Part shown: in pieces, positions 25,908-34,694 of the stretch
How the letters are laid out: every line of letters starts with the position of its first letter
Numbering within the stretch: position 1 is the first letter of the stretch
Origin: VRUE01 sp963774555
Lineage (GTDB): Bacteria > Actinomycetota > Thermoleophilia > Solirubrobacterales > 70-9
DNA: 64,000 bases
Reading direction: 5' to 3'
NCBI GenBank assembly: GCA_963774555.1
Contig: CAVZFL010000001.1
Coordinates: 1,798,001 to 1,862,000, forward strand
Position numbers and translations under genes: made by a program
Notes under the pieces: model-generated
Databases searched by the model: none
What the model saw: the letters and a program-made list of their open reading frames with translations, nothing else
Told to the model about the DNA's origin: nothing

Positions 25908-27410
25908 GTGCGTCGCTTGATCCGGATCGCAGTTGTCTGCGCGTCGCTGTGCGTGCTCTGGCCCGTCGCCGGGGCCAGCGCCGCGAAACTCACGTCGATC
26001 GGCAAATTCAAACAGCCGATCTTCGTCAGCTCCGATCCGGTCAACCCCGACCGCCTGCTGGTCGCCGAACGGGAAGGCGGGGTGAGCGAAGTCGGGCCGG
26101 GTGGGACCAGGCTGTTGCTCGACATCCACGAACTCGTCAGCTGCTGCGAATCCGAGCGCGGCCTGCTCTCGATCGCACCCGCCCCGGATTTCGACACCAC
26201 CGGCCGCCTCTACGTCGCCTACACCGGGACCCCGGCCGCCGGCGGTTCTGAAGGCGACCTTCACGTCGACTCCTTCCACCCGCTCACCGGTGGCCAGATG
26301 GCTCGCGATCCGATCCTCTCCGTCGCCCACTCCCAGAACGAAAATCACAACGGCGGCCAGCTCCAGCTCGGTCCCGACGGTCACCTCTACATCTCGGTCG
26401 GCGACGGCGGCGGCGGTGGCGATCCCGACGGCAACGGCCAGAACACCGAAACGCTGCTCGGCAAGATCCTCCGCGTCGACCCGCACCCCGGCGAGGTACC
26501 CGCCTACACGATCCCCCTGGGCAACCCGTTTGCCTCCGGGCCCGGCCGCGACGAGGTCTGGGCCTACGGCCTGCGCAACCCCTGGCGGTTCTCCTTCGAC
26601 CGGGCGACCAGCGACATGGTGATCGCCGACGTCGGCCAGGACGCCCGCGAGGAGATCGATTTCGCCCCGAGCAGCAGCAGCGGGGTCGTCGGCGGCGGGG
26701 GCGCGAATTACGGCTGGAACTGCCGCGAGGGCTTCATTCCCTACTCGGGCGCGCCCGGCGGCTGCGGCGCCTCGGGCTTCACCGATCCCGTCTTCGACTA
26801 CCCCCACGAAGAACCCAGCGGGGGCGGCCTGCACGGCTGCTCGATCATCGGTGGCTACGTCGTCCGCGACCGCAGCGTGGCCGACCTCTACGGTCGCTAC
26901 CTCTATTCCGACTACTGCAACGAAGAAATTCGCTCTCTCGCCCTGCCCGCGACCGCTGCGGGTCGGGCCAGCGGAGATCGCTCCGAGGGCCTCTCGATTG
27001 AAAGCCCGACCTCATTCGGCCAGGACTCCTGCGGCCGGGTCTACGTCACCTCCGCCGCCGGCCCGGTCTACCGGATCGAAGGCGCGACTCCAGCGGTTTG
27101 CCCGCCCCCGGAAGCCGTTGCCATCAGCAAGCGCCGGCCGGTTCGCGTCCACCTGCGGGTCAAGCGGGCCGGCGCCGGGATCAAGCTGATCGCCCGCCTC
27201 GCGCCCTGCGCCGGCCACGCCCACGCCAGGCTGCAGCTCAACCGCGGCGGCAAGCGGCTCCGCGTCAAGCGCCTCAATCTCAATTGCGTCGCGCGGTTTC
27301 GCCTGCGCGTCCACCGTCGCTCGACCTTCAGAGCGCTGCTCGAGGCCGACGCATCGGTCCGCTCGCGGAGGTTGACGGTCCGTCCGCTGCGCCCGAAGCC
27401 GGCCCGTTAA
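25908..27410 (+). CDS. Secreted PQQ-dependent sugar dehydrogenase-like protein
   Basis: 500 residues. Signal peptide about 1-27 (RRLIRIAVVCASLCVLW, cleavage after GASA). The six-bladed propeller of the glucose/sorbosone dehydrogenase family follows with HNGGQLQLGPDGHLYISVGD, LRNPWRFSFD, GANYGWNCREG and the terminal SFGQDSCGRVYV. A basic tail of about 90 residues (VRVHLRVKRAGAG onward) is extra to the family. The start GTG 25908 is set by an unusual purine tract of repeated GAG (25886-25903) 4 nt upstream. Its stop TAA overlaps the TAA of the convergent gene. Confidence 0.83.
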   Translation: MRRLIRIAVVCASLCVLWPVAGASAAKLTSIGKFKQPIFVSSDPVNPDRLLVAEREGGVSEVGPGGTRLLLDIHELVSCCESERGLLSIAPAPDFDTTGRLYVAYTGTPAAGGSEGDLHVDSFHPLTGGQMARDPILSVAHSQNENHNGGQLQLGPDGHLYISVGDGGGGGDPDGNGQNTETLLGKILRVDPHPGEVPAYTIPLGNPFASGPGRDEVWAYGLRNPWRFSFDRATSDMVIADVGQDAREEIDFAPSSSSGVVGGGGANYGWNCREGFIPYSGAPGGCGASGFTDPVFDYPHEEPSGGGLHGCSIIGGYVVRDRSVADLYGRYLYSDYCNEEIRSLALPATAAGRASGDRSEGLSIESPTSFGQDSCGRVYVTSAAGPVYRIEGATPAVCPPPEAVAISKRRPVRVHLRVKRAGAGIKLIARLAPCAGHAHARLQLNRGGKRLRVKRLNLNCVARFRLRVHRRSTFRALLEADASVRSRRLTVRPLRPKPAR

Positions 27411-28474
27411 CGCAGCCAGGTCCTGACGATCGCGTTGGCGAAGCCGAGGCCGTAGCGGACCACGGCGGGCTTCTTCGAGTGGCCGTGGAGGCGACGTTCC
27501 ACCGTGATCGGCACCTCCTTGGCGGGAATTCCCCGCTTGATCGCCTCGATCATGAACTCGGAGGTGTGGAACTGCTCCTGGCGCAGGACCAGCTGGGGAA
27601 GGACCGTGGTGCGAACCGCCCGGTAGCCGTTGGAGCAGTCGGTGACGTGGGTGCGGGTGATCGCGGAGACGAGGCGGTTGAAGAAGACGATGCCCAGCTC
27701 GCGGGCGAAATGGTTGCGGTCGGCCCGGCCCAGCACGCGCGAGCCGTGGGCGACATCGACCTCGCCGTCGAGCACCGGCTTGACCAAGCGCTCCATCTCC
27801 GCCGGCAGGTGCTGGCCGTCGGCGTCGAGCGTCACCACCACCTCGGCGGCGGATTCGACCATCAGCCGGTAGCCGGTGCGCAGCGCCGCGCCGCCGCCGC
27901 GGTTGGTCACGTGCCGGGCCACCGCCGCGCCGTGCTCGGCGGCGACGTCGCCGGTGCCGTCGCGTGAGCCGTCGTCGACGACGAGCACGGCGGTCGGCCT
28001 CCCGCAGACCTCGGCCGGCATCCGGTCGAGCACGTAGCCGATGTTCTCGGCCTCGTTGTAGGCGGGGACGAGGATCGCCACCTTGTCGCGGAAGCGCTCG
28101 GGCAGCTTGGCCTGGCGGAACTCCTCCCAGGCAAGGCCCTCCAGCGCCGCCGAGAGCTGGCGGGCGTTGCGCGACGCCTGCGAAAGCGCGCGCAGGATGA
28201 GCAGGAAGAGGACGAAGATCGCGAAGACGGCGAGGCCGAGGATGCGTCCGCCGTTGCCCTTTTCGAAGGAGAAGGCGGAGAGCAGCTTGTCGGTGATTTC
28301 GGTGCCGGCGACGAGGGTCAGGCCGATCCCTGCGACGAGCAGGATCAGCACATCGGCGTTGCGCAGGGCCCGGCGGCGGGCCAGCGCGTAGACGATCAGG
28401 GCAGCGCCGAAGAGCAGCCCGGCGCTGCGCAGCGCCGTCAGTTCGGCGGGGAAAATGCCTGCTGTTGGGACCAT
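27407..28474 (-). CDS. DUF2304 plus GT2 glycosyltransferase
   Basis: 355 residues. An N-terminal membrane part with three helices (about 12-30, 37-56, 70-95) resembles DUF2304. A polyprenyl-phosphate-mannose-synthase type GT2 domain follows at about 130-330 (VAILVPAYNEAENIG, VLVVDDGSRDGT, TLDADGQH). It probably charges a lipid carrier with a sugar. The ATG overlaps the end of the next upstream gene by 37 bp, and that gene encodes a lipid-sugar-using transferase, so the two fit as donor maker and user. Confidence 0.8.
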   Translation of the reverse strand: MVPTAGIFPAELTALRSAGLLFGAALIVYALARRRALRNADVLILLVAGIGLTLVAGTEITDKLLSAFSFEKGNGGRILGLAVFAIFVLFLLILRALSQASRNARQLSAALEGLAWEEFRQAKLPERFRDKVAILVPAYNEAENIGYVLDRMPAEVCGRPTAVLVVDDGSRDGTGDVAAEHGAAVARHVTNRGGGAALRTGYRLMVESAAEVVVTLDADGQHLPAEMERLVKPVLDGEVDVAHGSRVLGRADRNHFARELGIVFFNRLVSAITRTHVTDCSNGYRAVRTTVLPQLVLRQEQFHTSEFMIEAIKRGIPAKEVPITVERRLHGHSKKPAVVRYGLGFANAIVRTWLR

Positions 28475-29790
28475 CGAGTGCTGGACAATAGGGCCGCGGT
28501 CCCCCGCGAGAGCGCCGCGGCGGCGAGCGGGAAGACCAGTGTCATCAGCACCTCGTTGCGGCGGGGTGCCGCCAGCGAGATCGCGCCGACCGCGGTGACG
28601 AGGGCCAGCGGCGTCGCCATCGCGACCAGCTCCCACCACCAGCGGCGCCAGGCGAGCACGCCGAGGCCGGCCAGGGCGAGGGCGACGATCAGCACCTGCG
28701 CGAGGCGCCCGGCGCCACTTTCCATCGCTTCGCCGATGCCCGCGCTCCACATCCGCCAGGTCTTTCTGGCGGTCATCGCCAGGTATTCGATCGGGTCTTC
28801 GCCGAAGTACTGGGAGAAGTTCTGCTTGCCGATCTTGCCCAGGGCGGAGTCGCGGGGAAGGTCGGGGTAGCGTCTGGCGACGCGATCGAAGAGCGGCGTC
28901 GGGTCGACTTCTTCCAGCGCCTGCGAATGGGGATCGAGGTCGCGGTGCAGGTAGCGTCTGGCGAGGATCGCCTTCACCCGCTGGTATTCGCCGTCGGCAG
29001 GGAGGAAGGTGCCGACGTAGAACGCCTTGCCGCCGCCGGTTGAGATCGGCACCGTGCGATGCAGGACGGTTTGGTTGCGGATCGCCCAGGGGACGATCGG
29101 CAGCAGCAGGGCGGCGACCAGCAGCGCCGCCGCTGCGATGCCCGGCTGCCACCCGCGGGCGCGGGCGATCCGGATTAGGGCGAGCACGGCGAATGCGGCG
29201 CCGACCAGCAGGTACTCAGGACGGGCCAGCGCTGTGAGGCCGAAGAAGAAGCCGGGCAGCAGCCAGGCCCGCAGGCGCTGCTGCTCGCCGGCCCAGAGGA
29301 AGGCCAGAACCGCAGCGGGGAGCGCGAGCATCGCTGGCGGCTCGCTGTAGAGGGCGCCGACCGAGTGAATGAACGGCGGGTAGACGGCCACCGCGAAGGC
29401 TGCGAGCAATCCGGCCGGGCGGCAGGCGATGCGACGGCCAAGCAGGTAGACGACAACGATCGTCGCCAGCCCGAGCAGCAGCTCGACGATGCGCGCCGTC
29501 CCTTCACGTGCGCCGCCGGTGGCGTAGAAGCTCGCCGCGTAGAGCAGCGGCGCTCCGGGCGACCAGTCGCTGGGGTCGTGGAAGGTCGGCCCCCCGAAGC
29601 TGCCTTCGGTGTAGAGCGACTTGGAGAGGGCGTAGTAGGCGTGAGCGTCGTCGCCCGGCGTGGGCAGTGGCTCGACCACCCGGTAGGCGCGCAGACCGAA
29701 TCCCAGCAGAAGAATTGCGGCCAACAGCACCAGCGTCTTGCGCCCATGCCGCTCCGACACTCCTCGCCCCCAGCCCTTCAGCGATTCCAT
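28438..29790 (-). CDS. GT39/ArnT-like membrane glycosyltransferase
   Basis: 450-residue polytopic protein. The first helix (TLVLLAAILLLGFGLRAYRV) is followed by an extracytoplasmic PTPGDDAHAYYALSKSL, with the acidic pair expected of GT-C enzymes. About ten further hydrophobic segments follow. TAGCCT on its strand (29802-29797) ends 6 nt before the ATG. Similar throughout to the next gene upstream, so the pair is probably a duplication. Confidence 0.8.
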   Translation of the reverse strand: MESLKGWGRGVSERHGRKTLVLLAAILLLGFGLRAYRVVEPLPTPGDDAHAYYALSKSLYTEGSFGGPTFHDPSDWSPGAPLLYAASFYATGGAREGTARIVELLLGLATIVVVYLLGRRIACRPAGLLAAFAVAVYPPFIHSVGALYSEPPAMLALPAAVLAFLWAGEQQRLRAWLLPGFFFGLTALARPEYLLVGAAFAVLALIRIARARGWQPGIAAAALLVAALLLPIVPWAIRNQTVLHRTVPISTGGGKAFYVGTFLPADGEYQRVKAILARRYLHRDLDPHSQALEEVDPTPLFDRVARRYPDLPRDSALGKIGKQNFSQYFGEDPIEYLAMTARKTWRMWSAGIGEAMESGAGRLAQVLIVALALAGLGVLAWRRWWWELVAMATPLALVTAVGAISLAAPRRNEVLMTLVFPLAAAALSRGTAALLSSTRWSQQQAFSPPN

Positions 29791-29851
29791 CGAGGCAGGC
29801 TATCCCGCGGGTTCAGACATCGAGTGGTGAGTTGTGCACACCATGGTGTGC

Positions 29852-31177
29852 TTAAGTCGCCAATCGATTCGACCGCAGTGCCGTCGCGAGCCAGGTTGCG
29901 CCTACGCCAGCCAGGGCGGCAACCAGCGGCATCATCACAAGGACGCGGCGGGGGGAGGCGACCAGCAGGGCGCTGATCGCCGTGATCCCGAGGAGGATCG
30001 TCGCCAGCAGGAGCGCCTCCCAGCGCCGCTGCGCCGCGAGCACGACCAGGCCGATCAGCCCGAGGACGATGAGCGCCCAGTGCAGGGGCTCCCAGCCCGG
30101 CTCCCGCATCACGTCCCGCGGCCCGTGCGACCAGATCCGCCCGATCTTGGTCGCCACGAACCCGGCGTATTCGAGTGGCTCTTCGCTGATGTCGTCCCAG
30201 AGCTGCTGCCGTCCCATGCGCGAGAGCGCCTTGTCGCTTTCGACCCCGGGATAACGCTGTGCCGCCAGACGCGCCAGGATCTGCTCCAGGCGCAGCCGCT
30301 GCACCGCCTGCGGCCCGAACAGTCCCGGGTGCCGCGCGACCACCTCGGCTCCGACCTTTTCGGGGTCGCCGTCGGACGGCAGGTACGTCCCCGCGAACAG
30401 CACCTGCCCGCCGCCCGTGGAGATCGGCACGAGGCGATCGAGCGCGATCGCGTTGCGAACGGTCCAGGGCCCGACCACGAGAGCGACCGCGACGAGCATG
30501 AGCCCTGCGCCTATTCCCGCCCTGCCCCACTCACCGCGCGGTCGCGGTTTCCTTCGGTATGCGGGGAGAAGTGCGACCGCGACGGCGGTTAGGAGGGCGA
30601 TGCCTAGGTACTCCGGCCGGACCAGCGCCAGTGCCCCGAACAGGGCGCCCGGGAGCAGCCATCGCGCGCGTGCCGAGTCGCCCCCGTCCGCCGCCCACAG
30701 CATCGCCAGCACCGCCCCCGAGAGCAGCGTCGCCGCCAGCGGCTCGCCCATCAGCATCCCCTGGTACTCGAGCAAGGCCGGGTAGATCGCGATAGCCGCG
30801 GCGCCGATCAGGCCCGCCGCCGGCCCTGAGAGGCGGCGCCCGATCAAGTAGGTGAAGAGCACGGCGAGGGTGCCGATCAGGGCCAGGACCAGGCGCATGA
30901 GCCGTTCGTGCACGCCGCCGCTGAGCTTGTAGGCGCCGGCGGTGAGGAGCGGCAGTCCAGGCGAGTAGTTGCTCGCCGGCTGGGTCGCGCCGGCTCCAAG
31001 CGTGAAGCCCTGGTCGCGGTCGAGGTTGGCGGCGATCGCCGCATACGCCGCCGCGTCAAAGACCGGCGGGCGACCGTCCCAGGCCTCGTTGACCCGCAGC
31101 CCCAGCCCAAGCAGCAGGATCGCGGCCAGGACGGCGAGGCCGGTCCGTCCTGAGTTCCGCTCTGCAAGCCCGCTCAT
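29852..31177 (-). CDS. GT39/ArnT-like membrane glycosyltransferase, paralogue
   Basis: 441 residues, same layout as the neighbour: LAVLAAILLLGLGLRVNEAW, then VFDAAAYAAIAANL, and the shared PISTGGGQVLFAGTYLPSDGD segment (PISTGGGKAFYVGTFLPADG in the paralogue). It probably transfers sugars from polyprenyl carriers outside the membrane. TAGCAT (31190-31185) ends 7 nt before the ATG. Confidence 0.8.
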   Translation of the reverse strand: MSGLAERNSGRTGLAVLAAILLLGLGLRVNEAWDGRPPVFDAAAYAAIAANLDRDQGFTLGAGATQPASNYSPGLPLLTAGAYKLSGGVHERLMRLVLALIGTLAVLFTYLIGRRLSGPAAGLIGAAAIAIYPALLEYQGMLMGEPLAATLLSGAVLAMLWAADGGDSARARWLLPGALFGALALVRPEYLGIALLTAVAVALLPAYRRKPRPRGEWGRAGIGAGLMLVAVALVVGPWTVRNAIALDRLVPISTGGGQVLFAGTYLPSDGDPEKVGAEVVARHPGLFGPQAVQRLRLEQILARLAAQRYPGVESDKALSRMGRQQLWDDISEEPLEYAGFVATKIGRIWSHGPRDVMREPGWEPLHWALIVLGLIGLVVLAAQRRWEALLLATILLGITAISALLVASPRRVLVMMPLVAALAGVGATWLATALRSNRLAT

Positions 31178-31253
31178 GGGCCGGATGCTATGGCGCTATC
31201 CGGGCGTCTCCGGGGGCGCCGCGTCTTCGCCGTCCGGTACCCTGCCGCGACCT
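31178..31253. promoter_or_regulatory. Divergent leaderless promoters (GT39 / sqdB)
   Basis: Minus strand: TAGCAT with a 7-nt spacer to the GT39 ATG. Plus strand: TACCCT (31238-31243) with a 10-nt spacer to the sqdB ATG. The 76-bp gap holds no other visible signal. Confidence 0.45.
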
Positions 31254-32423
31254 ATGCGCGTTCTCATCCTTGGGGGCGACGGCTACCTGGGCTGGCCGAC
31301 TGCCCTGAGGTTCTCGGCCCGCGGACACGAGGTTGCCCTCGTCGACGACTTCTCCCGCCGGCGCTGGCACGAGGAAGCCGGCAGCGGCTCCCTGACGCCG
31401 ATCGGCGGCCTCGAGGAGCGCATCGCGGCCTGGAAGGAGCTCTCCGGCGAGGAGATCCGCAGCTTCGTCGGCTCGGTCCAGGACGGCGATTTCCTCGACG
31501 GCGTCGTCGCCGAGATCCGCCCCGAGGCGGTCGTCCACTACGGCCAGCAGGCCTCCGCGCCCTACTCGATGGCCTCCCGCGAGCAGGCGGTTGAGACCCA
31601 GTACGCCAACGTGATCGGCAATCTCAACCTGCTCTTCGCGATCCGCGACCACGTGCCCGAGTGCCACCTGGTCAAGCTCGGCACGATGGGCGAGTACGGC
31701 CAGCCCGACATCGACATCGAGGAGGGCTACATCGAGATCGAGCACAAGGGGCGCCGCGACACCCTGCCCTTCCCGAAGCTGCCGGCCTCGCTCTACCACT
31801 GCTCAAAGGTCCATGACTCGACCAACATCCACTTCGCCTGCCGCACCTGGGGGCTGCGCGCGACCGACCTCAACCAAGGCGTCGTCTACGGGATCGAGAC
31901 CGAGGAGACCGCCGCCGACGAGCGCCTGATCACCCGCTTCGACTACGACGAGGTCTTCGGCACCGTGCTCAACCGCTTCTGCCTGCAGGCCGTAATCGGC
32001 CATCCCCTCACGGTCTACGGCGCCGGCACCCAGACCCGCGGCTTCCTCAACATCCGCGACACGCTGGCCTGCGTCGAACTGGCCGCGCTCAACCCCGCCG
32101 ACGCCGGCGAGTTCCGCGTCTTCAACCAGTTCACCGAGCAGTTCTCGGTGATCGAGCTGGCCCATCTCGTCAAGCACGCCGGCGAGCACCTCGGCTACGC
32201 GGTGGAGGTGCAGCACTACGAGAACCCGCGGGTCGAGAAGGAGCACCACTACTACAACGCGGTCCACACCAAGCTGCTCGACCTCGGCCTCGAACCGACG
32301 CTGCTCGGCGAGGAGCTGGTCGAGTCGATGATTCACGTGATCGAGCGGCACAAGGGCCGCGTGATCGAGGGCACGATCGACCCGAAGACTCGCTGGCGCC
32401 CAGGCGCCCCCGTGCAGCTCTGA
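31254..32423 (+). CDS. sqdB: UDP-sulfoquinovose synthase
   Basis: 389-residue extended short-chain dehydrogenase that makes UDP-sulfoquinovose from UDP-glucose and sulfite for the sulfolipid SQDG. NAD motif LILGGDGYLGWPTAL is near residue 4. The catalytic residues match the plant SQD1 enzyme: Thr144 in KLGTMGEYG, Tyr181 and Lys185 in YHCSKVHDS. ATDLNQGVVYG is also diagnostic. No SQDG glycosyltransferase is obvious next door, although lipid-type glycosyltransferases are adjacent. Confidence 0.88.
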   Translation: MRVLILGGDGYLGWPTALRFSARGHEVALVDDFSRRRWHEEAGSGSLTPIGGLEERIAAWKELSGEEIRSFVGSVQDGDFLDGVVAEIRPEAVVHYGQQASAPYSMASREQAVETQYANVIGNLNLLFAIRDHVPECHLVKLGTMGEYGQPDIDIEEGYIEIEHKGRRDTLPFPKLPASLYHCSKVHDSTNIHFACRTWGLRATDLNQGVVYGIETEETAADERLITRFDYDEVFGTVLNRFCLQAVIGHPLTVYGAGTQTRGFLNIRDTLACVELAALNPADAGEFRVFNQFTEQFSVIELAHLVKHAGEHLGYAVEVQHYENPRVEKEHHYYNAVHTKLLDLGLEPTLLGEELVESMIHVIERHKGRVIEGTIDPKTRWRPGAPVQL

Positions 32424-32469
32424 ATCGCCTGCGTGGCAGGCACAGGCCCGCTGGTAGCATCGCCTCACG

Positions 32470-34149
32470 ATGAGAGCTGCGGACGCACTAATGCAGAGCC
32501 TCAAAGCCGAGGGCACCGAGCATGTCTTCGGGATCCCCGGCGGGGCCAATCTGCCGACCTACGACGCGCTGGTCGACGCCGACTTCAGGCACATCCAGGT
32601 GCGCCACGAGCAGGGGGGAGGTCACGCGGCCGAGGGTTATGCCAAGGCCTCGGGCAAAGTCGGGGTCGCGTTCGCCACCTCCGGGCCCGGGGCGACCAAC
32701 CTCGTCACCGCGATCGCCGACGCGATGCTCGACTCGGTGCCGACCGTCTTCATCACCGGCCAGGTGCGGACCGAGCTGATCGGCACCGACGGCTTCCAGG
32801 AGGCCGACATCCTCGGCGCGACGCTGCCCTTCGTCAAGCACTCATTCGCGGTCACCGATCCGCGCCAGATTCCCGAGTACGTGCACGAGGCCTTCCACGT
32901 CGCCTCCACCGGCCGTCCCGGCCCGGTCCTGCTCGACATTCCGCAGGACCTCTCGCGAGCTGAGATCGACTACGCGCCGCGCACCGAGCCGGTCGAGCTG
33001 CCCGGCTACAAACCCCCGCACGGCGGCAACATCAAGCAGATCCGCATCGCCGCCAAGGCGATCGCCAACGCCCGCAAGCCGATCCTCTACACGGGCGGCG
33101 GCGTGGTCAACGCCAACGCCTCGGAGGAGCTGCGTGAGCTCGCCGCCGCCGACCGCTTCCCGGTCACCTCAACCCTGATGGGCCTCGGCTCCTACCCGGC
33201 CTCGGGCGAGCACTGGCTGGGGATGCTGGGCATGCACGGAACCCGCGCCGCCAATTACGCGATGGACGAGGCAGACCTGATCGTCGCGATTGGCGCCCGC
33301 TTCGACGACCGCATCACCGGCAAGCTCGACGAGTTCGCACCGCACGCCAAGTTCATCCACATCGACATCGACCCGGCGGAGATCTCCAAGAACGTCCTCG
33401 TCCACATCCCGATCGTCGGCGACGCGAAGCTGGTCCTGCCGGAGCTGACCCGCGAGTACAAGGCGCTGCAGACCGACGCCTCCCGCCTCGACGGCTGGTG
33501 GGGGCAGATCAAGGCCTGGCAGGACGAGTTCCCGCTGCGCTACGACGAGGGCAAGGACGGCGAGATCAAGCCCCAGTTCATGGTCGAGGCGATGCACCGG
33601 GCGACCGGGGGAGAGGCGATCATCACCTCCGACGTCGGCCAGCACCAGATGTGGGCGGCGCAGTACTACGGCTTCGAGAGGCCGCGCCGCTGGATCAACT
33701 CCGGCGGGCTGGGGACGATGGGCTTCGGCCTTCCCGCCGCGGTCGGCGCCAAGGTCGCCTGCCCCGACGACACGGTCGTCTGCCTCGCCGGCGACGGCAG
33801 CTTGATCATGAACTGCCAGGAGCTGGCCACCTGCGTCAGCCAGGAGATCCCGGTCAAGGTCTTCCTGATGAACAACGGCTACATGGGCATGGTCCGCCAG
33901 TGGCAGGAGCTCTTCTGGGACGGCCGCTACAGCTCGGTCGAGATGGGCCCCAGCCCCGACTGGGTCAAGCTGGCCGAGGCCTTCGGCGCCACCGGCATGC
34001 GCTGCGAGGACGCGGGCGAGCTGGAGGAGACGATGTCCAAGGCACTGGAAACTGACGGCCCGGTGCTGCTCGACGTGCGCGTCTCCCCCGAGGAGAACTG
34101 CTTCCCGATGATTCCCGCCGGCGCCGCCGCAAGGGACATGGTGGGCTGA
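32470..34149 (+). CDS. ilvB: Acetolactate synthase large subunit
   Basis: ThDP enzyme of 559 residues that condenses pyruvate to acetolactate or with 2-oxobutyrate. The ThDP glutamate is in RHEQGGGHAAEGYAK (near residue 47). The FAD region and the metal motif GDGSLIMNCQEL follow. TAGCAT (32455-32460) ends 9 nt before ATG, with no room for a leader peptide. The stop overlaps ilvN (TGATG). Confidence 0.95.
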   Translation: MRAADALMQSLKAEGTEHVFGIPGGANLPTYDALVDADFRHIQVRHEQGGGHAAEGYAKASGKVGVAFATSGPGATNLVTAIADAMLDSVPTVFITGQVRTELIGTDGFQEADILGATLPFVKHSFAVTDPRQIPEYVHEAFHVASTGRPGPVLLDIPQDLSRAEIDYAPRTEPVELPGYKPPHGGNIKQIRIAAKAIANARKPILYTGGGVVNANASEELRELAAADRFPVTSTLMGLGSYPASGEHWLGMLGMHGTRAANYAMDEADLIVAIGARFDDRITGKLDEFAPHAKFIHIDIDPAEISKNVLVHIPIVGDAKLVLPELTREYKALQTDASRLDGWWGQIKAWQDEFPLRYDEGKDGEIKPQFMVEAMHRATGGEAIITSDVGQHQMWAAQYYGFERPRRWINSGGLGTMGFGLPAAVGAKVACPDDTVVCLAGDGSLIMNCQELATCVSQEIPVKVFLMNNGYMGMVRQWQELFWDGRYSSVEMGPSPDWVKLAEAFGATGMRCEDAGELEETMSKALETDGPVLLDVRVSPEENCFPMIPAGAAARDMVG

Positions 34150-34694
34150 TGGAGGCCGGCACCCCGCAGGTGGTGAAGCTGGAGGAGCTGCGCGTTCCGG
34201 GGCAGCTCAGCGGCCGCAAACACATCCTCTCGATCCAGGTCGAGAACAAGCCGGGGGTGCTGGCGCGGGTCGCCGGCCTCTTCTCGCGGCGCGGCTTCAA
34301 CATCGACACGCTCGCCGTCGGCCCCACCGACGATCCCAGTATCTCCCGCATCACCCTCACCCTCGACGGCGCCGTGCACCCGATCGACCAGGTGACCAAG
34401 CAGCTGCACAAGCTGGTCAACGTGCTGAAGATCCGTGACATGGAGCCGGAAGAGACGGTCGCCCGCGAGATGGCGATGTTCAAAGTCTCCGCCGCGGTCG
34501 AGAACCGGGCCGAGATCATCCAGTTCGCCGAGATCTTCCGCGCCAAGATCGTCGACGTGGCCCGCCGCACGATGACGATCGAGGTCACCGGCTCCGCCGA
34601 CAAGATCGAGGCCTTCGAGCGGATGATCCGCCCGCACGGCCTCATAGAGATGGTCCGCACCGGCGAGATCGCCATCGCTCGTGGCGCTGAGTGA
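34149..34694 (+). CDS. ilvN: Acetolactate synthase small subunit
   Basis: 181-residue regulatory subunit with an N-terminal ACT domain (HILSIQVENKPGVLARVAGLFSRRG... begins near residue 24) that mediates valine feedback, plus the conserved C-terminal domain. Coupled to ilvB and overlapping the next gene by 14 bp. Confidence 0.94.
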   Translation: MEAGTPQVVKLEELRVPGQLSGRKHILSIQVENKPGVLARVAGLFSRRGFNIDTLAVGPTDDPSISRITLTLDGAVHPIDQVTKQLHKLVNVLKIRDMEPEETVAREMAMFKVSAAVENRAEIIQFAEIFRAKIVDVARRTMTIEVTGSADKIEAFERMIRPHGLIEMVRTGEIAIARGAE

